From positions 930,001-994,000 of the forward strand of contig OZ244571.1 in assembly GCA_965217825.1 (NCBI GenBank): a stretch of DNA of 64,000 nucleotides. The letters run 5' to 3'. Numbering within the stretch: the stretch's first letter is position 1; the number at the start of each line of letters is the position of its first letter. The notes under the pieces were generated by a model, which was not told where the DNA came from, ran no database searches, and worked only from the letters and a program-made list of their open reading frames with translations. The translations under genes were made by a program, and so were the position numbers. The stretch is from VXNE01 sp965217825 (GTDB lineage: Bacteria; Pseudomonadota; Gammaproteobacteria; Pseudomonadales; Azotimanducaceae). This document shows positions 26,510 through 34,931 of the stretch, piece after piece.

Positions 26510-27478
26510 ATGGAATACATAAACTTCGGAAAGGCTGGCGTTCGAGTCAGTCGATTGGCGTTCGGCCTGGGACTGCGGGGCCAGGATGACGCCGCTGAAG
26601 CCCAGAGGGCGATCGAACACGCAATAGACCAGGGCATCAACCTTATCGACTGTGCCAATGTCTACGGCCTGATGGACGACCGGGCGAACATCAGAACGTC
26701 CGAAGCGATCTTGAGCAAGGCGATCAAGGGCAAGCGGGACGATGTCCTGATCACGTCGAAGGTCGCGAGCGTTGTCGGTCGTGGGCCGAACGACCAGGGG
26801 CTATCGCGGTTCCACATCATGCGAGAGGTAGAAACATCGCTGCGGCAGCTCGGCACGGACCATATCGATTTCTATCTCATGCACCGATTCGACGAACGGG
26901 TCCCGCTGGAGGAGAGCGTTCGGGCCCTCGACGATCTCGTGCATGCCGGCAAGGTCCGCTACGTCGGCTGCTGTAACCACGAGGCATGGCAGGTATGCAA
27001 GTCACTCTGGGTGGCGGATCGGTTGAACGCGATTCCCTACATGTGCGTGCAGAACATGTACAGCCTGCTCAATCGGCACCTGGAAAAGGAGATGTTTCCG
27101 TTCCTGCGGGATGCCGGGCTGGGGGCGATGGCCTACAGTCCGCTGCACATCGGGCTGCTGAGCGGGCTCTACTCGCCGGGTGCTCCGCCGCCGCCGGGAT
27201 CGTTATGGGCATTGCGCCCCACCGAGGCGTACGCCGCGATGGCGGGGGAAGATGCGCAAAGGGTCATGGCTGCTGTCATCGAACTCGCGGGCGAGCTGGG
27301 CAAGACGCCCGCACAGTTGGCCATCGCATGGGTGCTGTCGCACCCGGAAATCACGCTGGCAATCACGGGCAGCGACACGGTGGAACATCTCGACGACAAC
27401 CTCGGCGGGGTCGGCTGGACACTCGACGAATCGGTGCGCCAGGAACTCGACGCTATCTCCGCACGTTTCGTCCGATAG
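26510..27478 (+). CDS. Aldo/keto reductase
   Basis: This (beta/alpha)8 NADPH-dependent oxidoreductase has 322 residues. The catalytic tetrad is Asp47, Tyr52, Lys84 and His125 (NLIDCANVYG, ITSKVAS, LMHRFD). It resembles the Kv-beta/YghZ-type AKR family with a C-terminal ITGSDTVEHLDDNL block for cofactor binding. The start ATG 26510 is 36 bases after the lactonase stop, so the two genes probably share a transcript. It may act on the aldehyde or ketone form of the sugar handled by its neighbours. Confidence 0.9.
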   Translation: MEYINFGKAGVRVSRLAFGLGLRGQDDAAEAQRAIEHAIDQGINLIDCANVYGLMDDRANIRTSEAILSKAIKGKRDDVLITSKVASVVGRGPNDQGLSRFHIMREVETSLRQLGTDHIDFYLMHRFDERVPLEESVRALDDLVHAGKVRYVGCCNHEAWQVCKSLWVADRLNAIPYMCVQNMYSLLNRHLEKEMFPFLRDAGLGAMAYSPLHIGLLSGLYSPGAPPPPGSLWALRPTEAYAAMAGEDAQRVMAAVIELAGELGKTPAQLAIAWVLSHPEITLAITGSDTVEHLDDNLGGVGWTLDESVRQELDAISARFVR

Positions 27479-27503
27479 CGTACACGCGCGCTCGTAAGGC
27501 CGG

Positions 27504-28475
27504 TCAGGACGCGCCCACCACGGCCTCGCTCGTCTGAATGAGCGCCCGGATATAGCCGAGGGCGTACGCCTCCCCGATCGACCCCGTGCCTTTGCCGTCC
27601 CCGCAGTCGAGGATGTGATCCGGCGTGATCATGCCATCGAAGCCGACCTCGCGTAGCGCGCAGACGATACGGAAGAGATCGAGGTAGCCGTTGTCGGGAA
27701 AGGTTTCCTGGAAGTTCGGAATGGGGCTCGACGTGTTGCGCAGGTGCACCTGCGTAATGTGACCGGCTGGTCCGAATTCACGAATTGCCGCCACGATGTC
27801 CTCGCCCGTGCCGTCTTCTCCAGGCATTTCCGAGAAGGTGCCTACACAAAACAACGTGGCGCTGTAAGGGTTGTGATCCACCGCGTCGAAGGCGTGCCGA
27901 AACGATGCAACATCGCGGAAAATCCGGGCGACGCCCTGGTGCGTCAGGGGCGGGTCATTCGGATGCAACTGCAGGCGAACGTCGGCCTCCTCCGCGACAG
28001 GGAGCATGCGTTCCATGAAATAGAAATAGGTTTCCCACATGTCGTCGTCGGAATAGGTGCGGTCGTAGACATTCGGCGTTGCCAGGGCATCTGCCTGCTC
28101 GAACAAGCGCGTGCTCGCCCCGCGCGACGTCGTCTCGCCGGTCATGCCCGCGCCTCCCGAGTGCCACGCGTAGGTCGTATGCCGGATGCCCGCCTTGCCG
28201 AGATCGCGCAGGAAGTCCTGAAAGATCTCGATGTCCTTGTCGCGGTCGGTGCCTCCGGTCGTGATGGACGGACGGTTGTACATGTCCTGGAGCATGACCT
28301 CGTGAATCTCGAGCCCGGCCTTTGTGACCTTGTCCTGGACGCGGAGAAGGTCATCGAATTTGTAGGTCTCGGCGAACATCCGGACTTCGATGGTCTCCAC
28401 GCCCATGTTCCTGAGATAGCTCAGGTGCGACGGCGTGAGCTTTTCCGGGTACTGGAAACTGACCCCTAGTTTCAT
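27504..28475 (-). CDS. Mannonate dehydratase-like TIM-barrel protein (UxuA family)
   Basis: The start MKLGVSF at 28475 has a strong GGGAGG site; a longer frame to 28541 lacks one. The 323 residues have an AP-endonuclease-2/UxuA TIM-barrel pattern: ETIEVRMFAETY early and LQLHPNDPP (about 178-186), which is the metal and substrate loop of mannonate dehydratases (consensus CIHPDDPP). TQVHLRNTSS and GMITPDHILD hold later metal ligands. UxuA dehydrates D-mannonate to 2-keto-3-deoxygluconate; this shorter relative may act on another sugar acid or be an isomerase. It is convergent with the aldo/keto reductase. Confidence 0.75.
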   Translation of the reverse strand: MKLGVSFQYPEKLTPSHLSYLRNMGVETIEVRMFAETYKFDDLLRVQDKVTKAGLEIHEVMLQDMYNRPSITTGGTDRDKDIEIFQDFLRDLGKAGIRHTTYAWHSGGAGMTGETTSRGASTRLFEQADALATPNVYDRTYSDDDMWETYFYFMERMLPVAEEADVRLQLHPNDPPLTHQGVARIFRDVASFRHAFDAVDHNPYSATLFCVGTFSEMPGEDGTGEDIVAAIREFGPAGHITQVHLRNTSSPIPNFQETFPDNGYLDLFRIVCALREVGFDGMITPDHILDCGDGKGTGSIGEAYALGYIRALIQTSEAVVGAS

Positions 28476-28738
28476 GCTGGCCTCCCTCGTCGGATGTACC
28501 AAGCCTATCAGCGGGAGGGCATCATGAGAATGCTGGAGCAATGGAATGGCTGGTCGTCAGATGTATCGCGTGGCGTCGAACTTGCTATCTGCGCGCCCCA
28601 GACAATAAGCTCGGGAGCTACGGGCGGTAGACCGACGTAATCCAAGGTGTGGTGAACGCGGGTCGCTCAGGACAACCTGACGACTCGTGGCAGGCGTAGT
28701 GCGGTCCCGGTCCGCGAGCAATTGACCGAAGAACGAAG

Positions 28739-30121
28739 ATGGCAGCACGGGAATCAGAAGCCCAGCGAATTGACTTCAAGAAGCTGGTCATGGTCGGCGT
28801 GCTGAACATGGCGCAGAGCTTCCCGCAGTCGTTCACGACCACGGCGCTGCCTTTCATGTTCAGGAAACAAGGTTTGCCGCTGGACATGTTCTGGCTGCTC
28901 GCGTTGCCGACCTATCCGAACTCGTTCAGGTGGCTGATATCGATCGCGGTGGACAACTTCGGCAACGAGCGTTTTGGCTATCGCAAGAGCTGGATCCTCC
29001 CCTGCACATTGGTTGGTACGATCACCTACTCGGTCCTCGCGTTCATTCCGCCGTCGTTAGCTGCCGTGTATCTCATCTCCGGGATACTCGTCTTCAAAGC
29101 AATCGTGATGGTCGCCCAGGACACCGCGATAGATGCGTACGCGGCGGAAGCCATGAACGATGCAGAGCGGCCGACCGGCACGTCGATCATCAACTGGCTG
29201 GCCGGGGTCGCTGGCGTAGCGGGCGGAAGCACAGTCGCGTTGGTCGAGACGTTCGGATGGAGGTCGACGATGCTGGCCGCGTCGTCGCTCCTGCTTCTTG
29301 CGATTACGCCTGCCATGATTCGTCGCGAACACCCCCCGCCCGAGGCTCGCCGAACGCGGCAGGCGCGCGGCGACCGGGCCAACATCCTGCTGACGCTGTT
29401 GCGACCGGAGTCTCTTTACATCCTGCCATTCGCTTTTTTCTGGGGATTCGGCGCCGGGTTCATGGGACCGATGATGGGTGCCTTCTATGCCGACAAGGGA
29501 CTGAGTTTGACCGCGTACGGCATTTTTCCCCTTGCCGGCTTTTTCAGTTCCACACTGACGGCCATTGCGACACCGTTGCTGGTCCAGAAGATCGGGTTGC
29601 GCAGGACGGCGCTGATCGGCGTTTGTGTAATGCCGTTCGAGGTTGCCATGTTCTGCACGTTTGCACTGACGTCCCTCCCTCCCTTGCCGGTGCTGTTCGT
29701 AATGGTTGCCCTGATGGGTTTCCTGACTGCCCTCTTCAGCTATCCGGTCACTATTTCGCGCTTTCGCTGGGCATCCAAGGCACAGGCTGGTACGGATTAC
29801 GCGCTCCAGTCGAGCCTCTCGGGTTTCGGCGTCGCGTCAGGGATGTTCATTACCGGGTTTCTCGCCGACGCAGTGGGTTGGGTGTACTTCTTTCCGATTG
29901 CGAGCCTGTTCTCGCTCACTGCGGGCGTGTTTTACGTGGGCATGTTCAACCGTATCGAAAGGCTGGTCCAGGAACGCGAGCAGGCGGAACTCGATCCGGA
30001 CGCGACGCACGTCTCCCAAGTGCGACTGGCTCGTGTTTTGCTGTTCCTGGCCCTCATCGTCCAGATCTTGAGCCGGTTGTTGGAATTCCTCGGTTTTCGC
30101 GAGAGGCGCAACCGGTCATGA
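28739..30121 (+). CDS. MFS transporter, AmpG-like
   Basis: The 460 residues form about 12 membrane helices. The PNSFRWLISIAVDNFG region after helix 2 and the VMVAQDTAIDAYAAEAM helix resemble the AmpG/muropeptide and acetyl-CoA carrier branch of the superfamily. The charged residues inside helices (Asp, Glu) suggest proton coupling. The cargo is unknown. It is preceded by 260 bases without a gene and followed by a short tRNA-like fragment before the convergent TauD gene. Confidence 0.85.
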   Translation: MAARESEAQRIDFKKLVMVGVLNMAQSFPQSFTTTALPFMFRKQGLPLDMFWLLALPTYPNSFRWLISIAVDNFGNERFGYRKSWILPCTLVGTITYSVLAFIPPSLAAVYLISGILVFKAIVMVAQDTAIDAYAAEAMNDAERPTGTSIINWLAGVAGVAGGSTVALVETFGWRSTMLAASSLLLLAITPAMIRREHPPPEARRTRQARGDRANILLTLLRPESLYILPFAFFWGFGAGFMGPMMGAFYADKGLSLTAYGIFPLAGFFSSTLTAIATPLLVQKIGLRRTALIGVCVMPFEVAMFCTFALTSLPPLPVLFVMVALMGFLTALFSYPVTISRFRWASKAQAGTDYALQSSLSGFGVASGMFITGFLADAVGWVYFFPIASLFSLTAGVFYVGMFNRIERLVQEREQAELDPDATHVSQVRLARVLLFLALIVQILSRLLEFLGFRERRNRS

Positions 30122-30125
30122 CAGT

Positions 30126-30149
30126 GCACCGGCCGGGAATTGAACCCGG
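30126..30149 (-). other. tRNA T-arm-like fragment (possible attachment-site relic)
   Basis: On the minus strand CCGGG-TTCAATT-CCCGG makes an exact five-base T-stem with a seven-base TTCRANN loop, followed by CCGGTGC like the 3' acceptor strand. The matching 5' acceptor sequence, D-arm and anticodon arm are absent in the 75 bases where they would lie. It is therefore not a working tRNA. Such 3' ends are left at sites used by integrases. Confidence 0.35.
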
Positions 30150-30171
30150 TCGCCAATCGACTCTTTGCGGC

Positions 30172-30978
30172 TCAGCGCGAGGGACGCTCGTCACACAGCA
30201 CCGCAATGCGGTGCAGCTCTCGAACCTCGTTGATGAAATCGGCGGCCCCTGCGTGCAGCAGACATCGCTGGTCCCATATGACCAGTGTGCCGGGCTCGTA
30301 GCGAAAACGCGCCTGGTACCGGTTCCGGCTACAGTGCACGAACAGGAAATCCAGCAGCGCCCTGCTCTCATGGGCTTCGAGCTGCACAACGCGCTGGGCA
30401 TAGTTGAGGTTCACGAAGATCGCCTTCCTGCCCGTTTCCGGATGGGTGATGACGAGAGGATGCGTCACTGACTTGTTGGTGAGCGTCGGATCGATAATGC
30501 GACCGTCGTGCTCAACGTCCAGTGGGTCCAGGAACGCCTTCATCGCGTCGGAGAGATCTTCATAGGCCTTGTACTGGGACGCGAACATCGTGTCCCCACC
30601 CACCTCCGGTAGCTGACGGGCAAGCAGCATGGTGAGCTTGGGGGGGAGTTCCTTCCAGGTCGAGTCCGCGTGCCATTGCTCGGTAATGAGCGGATGTTCG
30701 GGATCGGCGCGAACCAGCAGCACGTCATCGAACCCCTCGAAGGCCGAGAAACCGTGCACGTCGAGTTTGCCCCAGCGCAAGCCGAACTCCCGTAGCTTCG
30801 GGACCGTGAGATGCCCCTGTCCGTGGAGTGCGATGGCGCTGTATTCCATCAACAACGCGTGCACGGCGGCGAAACCGTCGTCGTCGAGGCTCTCCACATC
30901 CAGGCCCCGTACCTCTGCGCCCAGGGCGCCGGTCAAGGGTCGGACGTCCAGTTTGTCGGCTTGCGCAACAGCGCTCAT
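30172..30978 (-). CDS. TauD/TfdA-family Fe(II)/2-oxoglutarate dioxygenase
   Basis: This non-haem iron oxygenase would couple oxidative decarboxylation of 2-oxoglutarate to hydroxylation of a substrate. The 268 residues carry the facial triad His103-x-Asp105 (EQWHADSTW) and the distal His242 (RCLLHAGAAD). Arg253 then binds the co-substrate carboxylate. The family includes taurine, 2,4-D and alkyl-sulfate dioxygenases, and I cannot choose between substrates. ATG 30978 follows GGGAGAAGC. It is the left-most of several 2-oxoglutarate dioxygenases in this half of the window. Confidence 0.92.
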   Translation of the reverse strand: MSAVAQADKLDVRPLTGALGAEVRGLDVESLDDDGFAAVHALLMEYSAIALHGQGHLTVPKLREFGLRWGKLDVHGFSAFEGFDDVLLVRADPEHPLITEQWHADSTWKELPPKLTMLLARQLPEVGGDTMFASQYKAYEDLSDAMKAFLDPLDVEHDGRIIDPTLTNKSVTHPLVITHPETGRKAIFVNLNYAQRVVQLEAHESRALLDFLFVHCSRNRYQARFRYEPGTLVIWDQRCLLHAGAADFINEVRELHRIAVLCDERPSR

Positions 30979-31076
30979 GCTGCTTCTCCCGCAGGATCGG
31001 ACTTGAACGAAAAATCCCGCCGTCAGCTTATCAGAGTTGGGTCAGCCCAAGGATTACCGTGGAATCATGAAATGTT

Positions 31077-31103
31077 TTGACTATGGTCATGACCATGTAC
31101 AAT
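31077..31103 (+). promoter_or_regulatory. Promoter with palindromic operator for the Phd/PIN module
   Basis: TTGACT (31077-31082) and TACAAT (31098-31103) form a -35/-10 pair. The 15-base spacer is filled by the perfect 14-bp palindrome ATGGTCATGACCAT (31083-31096). Phd-type antitoxins repress their own operons by binding such palindromes, so autoregulation is likely. Confidence 0.6.
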
Positions 31104-31136
31104 AACCGCTGCCAGAGCCCATACCAGAGAAATGTC

Positions 31137-31418
31137 ATGAAAAGAGACCACAGCGAAGTAGGAGTCAGCCAAACCTTGAAGGCGTCGGAGTTCAAGGCCA
31201 GGTGTCTGAAGCTGATGGACGAGGTTGCGGAAAGCGGCAAGGAGATCGTCATCACCAAGAACGGGCGTCCGATTTCCCGGCTAGTACCCTACCGAAGCAA
31301 GCCGAGAGCGCCATTCGGACGTGACCGGGACAAGATTCGGATACTAGGTGACATCGTCGAGCCGACAGGTGTCGTATGGGAGGCCGAGGCCGACCCGGAT
31401 CGGGTATTGAATCCATGA
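31137..31418 (+). CDS. Type II antitoxin, Phd/YefM family
   Basis: The 93-residue antitoxin begins at ATG 31137, although the frame is open from 31077 across the operator. The N-terminal DNA-binding part reads TLKASEFKARCLKLMDEV, then GKEIVITKNGRPISRLVP, the typical Phd strand pair. The C-terminal tail (DKIRILGDIVEPTGVVWEAE) would wrap the toxin. Its stop overlaps the toxin start by four bases. The pairing of a Phd antitoxin with a PIN-domain toxin is a known combination. It is probably autoregulated through the palindrome upstream. Confidence 0.85.
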   Translation: MKRDHSEVGVSQTLKASEFKARCLKLMDEVAESGKEIVITKNGRPISRLVPYRSKPRAPFGRDRDKIRILGDIVEPTGVVWEAEADPDRVLNP

Positions 31419-31813
31419 TCCTTCTCGACACGCATGTCCTGGTCTGGCTGCTGTCCGATGACCGCAGGATAGGTAAGCAGACCCGAGAAACCGTAGACCG
31501 TTCCTGGGCCAGGGGTGAAGCAGCCATATCCGCGATCACGTTCTGGGAGGTCGCCATGCTGGAGAACACCGGAAGCCTTTCGCTGTTGGCTGACATCGGC
31601 GCATGGCGCAAGAGCTTGCTTGAGGAGGGCCTGGTCGAGATCGCAGTGGACGGGGAGGTGGGGATCCGGGCGGGACTTCTGCAAGACCTGCACGGCGACC
31701 CTGCTGACCGCCTGATCGTCGCCACTGCGCTGGAGGGCCACCAACTAGTGACTGCTGACCATCGGCTTCTCGAATGGCCTGGCCATTTGAGCCGATTGCG
31801 GGCGACCCAGTGA
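31415..31813 (+). CDS. PIN-domain ribonuclease toxin (VapC-like)
   Basis: The 132-residue toxin overlaps the antitoxin gene by four bases. It is a PIN-domain Mg-dependent ribonuclease: acidic residues Asp5 (LLDTHVLVW), Glu45 (TFWEVAML), Asp98 (DPADRLIVATA) and Asp115 (VTADHRLL) form the expected catalytic set. VapC-type toxins cleave tRNA or rRNA and arrest growth when the antitoxin is degraded. All catalytic positions are intact, so it should be active. Confidence 0.9.
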   Translation: MILLDTHVLVWLLSDDRRIGKQTRETVDRSWARGEAAISAITFWEVAMLENTGSLSLLADIGAWRKSLLEEGLVEIAVDGEVGIRAGLLQDLHGDPADRLIVATALEGHQLVTADHRLLEWPGHLSRLRATQ

Positions 31814-31990
31814 TCGGCTCTTCAGTCTGGCGACAGTCCGGCAGAGGCGCGAAGCGCTTGATCGAAGGTCTTTAATTCACCGACACCGCGCCGTCGGCAA
31901 CACGCGACATACACATATCTCCAGAGATGTGAACGGGGTTTTGGTTCGTAGTAGCATCGTCTCTTAAGGAAACTACCGGGCACGCAGCAC

Positions 31991-32545
31991 TTGAGTTACA
32001 CAGAACTTTTTTCCGGCACCTTCGACGGCTGGACGATTACCGACACGGAACACGACAACTTCTCGATCGTGGACGGCGTGCTTCTGGTTGAGGAGCCTGA
32101 CGGATGGCTCAAGTCGGATCGCGAGTACGCTGACTTCGAACTCGAGGTCGAGTTCCGCTTCATGACCGATGACGCCGATAGCGGCATTTTCATTCGCGTC
32201 ATGGGCACGGAGCCGTTTTCGCGAGGCTGGCCTGACAGCTGTTACCAGGTGCAGATGCTGAATCCGCGCGGCGGCAGCCCGTACCCTCCCGTCGGCGCAC
32301 TCTTTCGTCATGGAACGCCTGCCGGCGAAACCAATTACAACGATGCGCTGGCGCGGGAGACGTCAAGACCGACGGGTGAGTGGCAGACGTTGTTCATCAG
32401 GGCGGTTGGCGACAAGGTCACCACGGCGCTGAACGGTGTCGAGCTGTTGCAGGCCGACAACATTACGAACGCTTCCGGATACATCGGTATCCAGGGAGAA
32501 ACTGGCGCATTGGAGTTCCGTTCAATAAGAGTTCGCGAACTGTAG
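31991..32545 (+). CDS. DUF1080 (3-keto-disaccharide hydrolase) domain protein
   Basis: A TTG at 31991 gives 184 residues of the jelly-roll DUF1080 fold: LFSGTFDGWTITDTEHDNFSI at the start, then DFELEVEFRFMTDDADSGIFIR, and GYIGIQGETGALEFRSIRVREL at the end, all typical of the family. Characterised members hydrolyse 3-keto-glycosides or bind glycans and are often exported; here no signal peptide is visible, so a cytoplasmic form is likely. It lies 41 bases before the first PhyH gene, on the same strand, and may belong to its operon. Gfo/Idh/MocA oxidoreductases, which make 3-keto sugars, are also encoded nearby. Confidence 0.8.
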   Translation: MSYTELFSGTFDGWTITDTEHDNFSIVDGVLLVEEPDGWLKSDREYADFELEVEFRFMTDDADSGIFIRVMGTEPFSRGWPDSCYQVQMLNPRGGSPYPPVGALFRHGTPAGETNYNDALARETSRPTGEWQTLFIRAVGDKVTTALNGVELLQADNITNASGYIGIQGETGALEFRSIRVREL

Positions 32546-32586
32546 GATGTCGGTCATATAGGATCTCGGATTAGGGGAAAGGAATC

Positions 32587-33627
32587 ATGGCAGAAGCAGC
32601 AATCCAGTCTCAGTCTTGCCGAGACCGCATATGGAGCGAGATCGTCGAACTCGGCATTGAGGAGTACGTCGCGGATCTCGATGCCAACGGCTATACGGTG
32701 ATCCCGCCCGAGATCGCGATGCCGAAGGGTCTCGCGGAGCGGATGCTCCAAGCGTGTCTCGATGTCGCCGAGCGGCGCAACGGGGAGCGGCCTGATCTTG
32801 AGACCGGCTCCACGCACGCGAGCATGACGCCTTACCAATCGGGATTCGATTCTTTCCAGACCCGAAGAGAACGCAAACTCAAATTGGGGCTGGACAAGGC
32901 TGCCGCCTACGAAGACGACTCGCCCCATGGCGATCTGATGAACTCGATCCTGTTCGAGGACCAGGTCTTCGAAGAAGGGCTCATGAACCCGGTGCTGCTG
33001 GCGATCGCGACGTATCTGTGCGGCTACAGCGCGACCCTGTCGTCCATGGGCTGTTGGATGCGGGGGCCGAACAAGAGCACGTTCAACCTGCACACGGATA
33101 TGTCAGTCCCTGACGGGCTCCTGGGACCGTACCCCTTCGTGTGCCAATGTACCTACGTGTTGACCGATTTCGATAAGGAGAACGGCGCGACGGCGTTCGT
33201 GCCGGGCAGTCACAAGTGGTGCCGCCAACCGGTCGGTGACGAGTGCATCGTACCCGCCAATCCCGGCGATTTCGGCAACCCGCAGGTGGTCCCGGTCGAG
33301 GCCAAGGCTGGCTCCATGCTGATTTGGCACGGCAACACCTGGCACGGCGCATACAACCGCAGGGCGCCCGGCCTGCGCGTGAGCGTGGCGAACTACATGG
33401 CCCGGGACTTCATGCGCACGCAAGAGGATCTGCGCGACATCATCCCCCGGGAAATGCTCGACCGGCATCCGCCACGGTTCGCGATTCTCACCCAGCAAGG
33501 GGTCGCGGCCGGCTACCGGAACCAGGACGATGGCTGGGCCAAGGATGCGCGCGCCGAGAAACACAACGCCGCTTACGCGAAGGTGTCCGGCACAAGATTC
33601 CGGCCGAAGGACGACGTCTACAACTGA
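32587..33627 (+). CDS. PhyH-family (phytanoyl-CoA dioxygenase-like) oxygenase 1
   Basis: This Fe(II)/2-oxoglutarate oxygenase of the PhyH superfamily has 346 residues. The metal triad is His169-x-Asp171 (NLHTDMSVP) and His253 (WHGNTWHGAYN), and the co-substrate arginine follows in GLRVSV. The ENGATAFVPGSHK block before the second half is typical. A GGGGAAAGGAATC site precedes ATG 32587. PhyH-type enzymes hydroxylate acyl-CoAs, small antibiotics or quaternary amines, so the substrate is open. The protein is a paralogue of the oxygenases at 34932 and 41250 but the most diverged of the three, lacking their FGAKNERYGR segment. Confidence 0.93.
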   Translation: MAEAAIQSQSCRDRIWSEIVELGIEEYVADLDANGYTVIPPEIAMPKGLAERMLQACLDVAERRNGERPDLETGSTHASMTPYQSGFDSFQTRRERKLKLGLDKAAAYEDDSPHGDLMNSILFEDQVFEEGLMNPVLLAIATYLCGYSATLSSMGCWMRGPNKSTFNLHTDMSVPDGLLGPYPFVCQCTYVLTDFDKENGATAFVPGSHKWCRQPVGDECIVPANPGDFGNPQVVPVEAKAGSMLIWHGNTWHGAYNRRAPGLRVSVANYMARDFMRTQEDLRDIIPREMLDRHPPRFAILTQQGVAAGYRNQDDGWAKDARAEKHNAAYAKVSGTRFRPKDDVYN

Positions 33628-33669
33628 TATGGCGCAGTGCGCGTACCCGCTCGCGGTTGGGAGGAATCC

Positions 33670-34467
33670 TTGGCTTTGACCCTTGAAGATCGTTTCGCCA
33701 TTTCGGAACTGCTGGCGCGATATTTCCACGCGTCGGATGCGAGAGACAGCGATGCCATAGCCGCGTTGTTCGCGCCCGACGGCATCCTCGAAATCGCGGG
33801 TTCCTGGCAGGCTCGTGGCAGGGCGCAAATCGCGGACGCGGAGCGGCCGGTTCGCCTGCGGGCGCCGAGGAGGCATTTGGTCAATAGCCTGGCAATGGCT
33901 GGAAACGGAAGCGCGGCGAGGTGCACCGCCTCGGTTGCGGTCGTTGAGAAGGGCGGCGGATTGCGCGTGTCGGGACGCTTTGTGAGCAGGCTGGCGAAGC
34001 AACGCGACGGTCGGTGGCAACTCGTGCATCAGCGCTACGAGGACATCGAACCGACGTCATCTCGAGCGGGAACCGAAGATGACGGGTCGCTCACTGCGGC
34101 TGACAAGGTGGCGATCATGGACGTGATCTATCGGGCGGGCCGTACGGTCGATAGTCGAGATCCAGAAGGGCGGGCCGACTGCTACACCGACGACGCCGTG
34201 TACGAGTACGAGGGCGGTGAACGAACCGTGGGTCGAGAGGCTTTCATTCAGAAGCTTCGCAACGCGGCTGACCCCCACGACTCGTTGCACTGGACCACCA
34301 ACCACATCATCGAAGGCACGAGCACGCAGGCGCAGGGGCTCATGTACTTCGCTGTCTACTACCAGGAAGCGGTAGCTGCCTCGGGCACCTATAGCGACAC
34401 TTACAGGAAGGTCGACGGTGAATGGCGCATTGCTAGCCGCTACGTCGTGGTTGATCACGCACCCTAG
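33670..34467 (+). CDS. Tandem SnoaL-like (NTF2-fold) protein
   Basis: The start is TTG 33670, seven bases after a GGGAGGA site; the frame is open a little further. The 265-residue product contains two NTF2-fold units of about 130 residues, each beginning with the SnoaL pattern of a helix then a nuclear-transport-factor-2 cone: FAISELLARYFHASDARDSD (about 9-28) and VAIMDVIYRAGRTVDSRDPE (about 152-171). SnoaL-like proteins are cyclases, dehydratases, isomerases or binding proteins. The second unit resembles the single-domain gene just downstream (DSLHWTTNHIIEG against GQHWTTNFLIEG), so a duplication-fusion is likely. It lies in the PhyH operon. Confidence 0.85.
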   Translation: MALTLEDRFAISELLARYFHASDARDSDAIAALFAPDGILEIAGSWQARGRAQIADAERPVRLRAPRRHLVNSLAMAGNGSAARCTASVAVVEKGGGLRVSGRFVSRLAKQRDGRWQLVHQRYEDIEPTSSRAGTEDDGSLTAADKVAIMDVIYRAGRTVDSRDPEGRADCYTDDAVYEYEGGERTVGREAFIQKLRNAADPHDSLHWTTNHIIEGTSTQAQGLMYFAVYYQEAVAASGTYSDTYRKVDGEWRIASRYVVVDHAP

Positions 34468-34476
34468 GAGATTGCA

Positions 34477-34842
34477 ATGCCACTGACCGCTGAAGACCGC
34501 ATGGAGATGATCGAGCTGGTCGGTCGCTACAACCACGCCATCGACCGCCGCGACGCAGAAGCCTGGGCCGACACGTTCACTGAAGACGGCAGGTTCCACG
34601 CGCCGCCCAACCACGACATCCGTGGTCGCGAAGCACTGATCGCCTTTATCAAATCCTTCGGCCCGCCCGGCGGCCAGCACTGGACGACGAATTTCCTGAT
34701 CGAAGGTGGCGATGACGACGCCACCATGCTGGTCGAGTCCATATTCGTCCGGGGCAACGAGGTCGGGGGCAGAGGCAAATACGTCAATGCGATGAAACGC
34801 GTCGACGGCAAGTGGAAGTTCGCGTTTCGCGACTGCGTTTGA
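34477..34842 (+). CDS. SnoaL-like nuclear transport factor 2 family protein
   Basis: This 121-residue single NTF2-fold protein starts at ATG 34477 after AGGAG, nine bases beyond the stop of the two-domain relative. MIELVGRYNHAIDRRDAEAW and TFTEDGRFHAPPNHDIRGRE are the usual SnoaL-like opening; HWTTNFLIEG and VDGKWKFAFRDC end it. Members act as small-molecule isomerases, dehydratases or hydrolases. The pocket residues cannot be deduced here. It probably works with the flanking PhyH oxygenases in one pathway. Confidence 0.85.
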   Translation: MPLTAEDRMEMIELVGRYNHAIDRRDAEAWADTFTEDGRFHAPPNHDIRGREALIAFIKSFGPPGGQHWTTNFLIEGGDDDATMLVESIFVRGNEVGGRGKYVNAMKRVDGKWKFAFRDCV

Positions 34843-34931
34843 TGCGGCAAGCCGCGCAATACACGATTCATGCGTAGAGCGCAAGATTAGTTGTAGAATC
34901 CAAATCCCAGAGACTGGAGGAGGAAAAAATC

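Noticed and set aside
30100..30200. A complete tRNA gene
   Set aside because: Only the T-arm and an acceptor-like tail are present; no anticodon stem or 5' acceptor partner could be formed.
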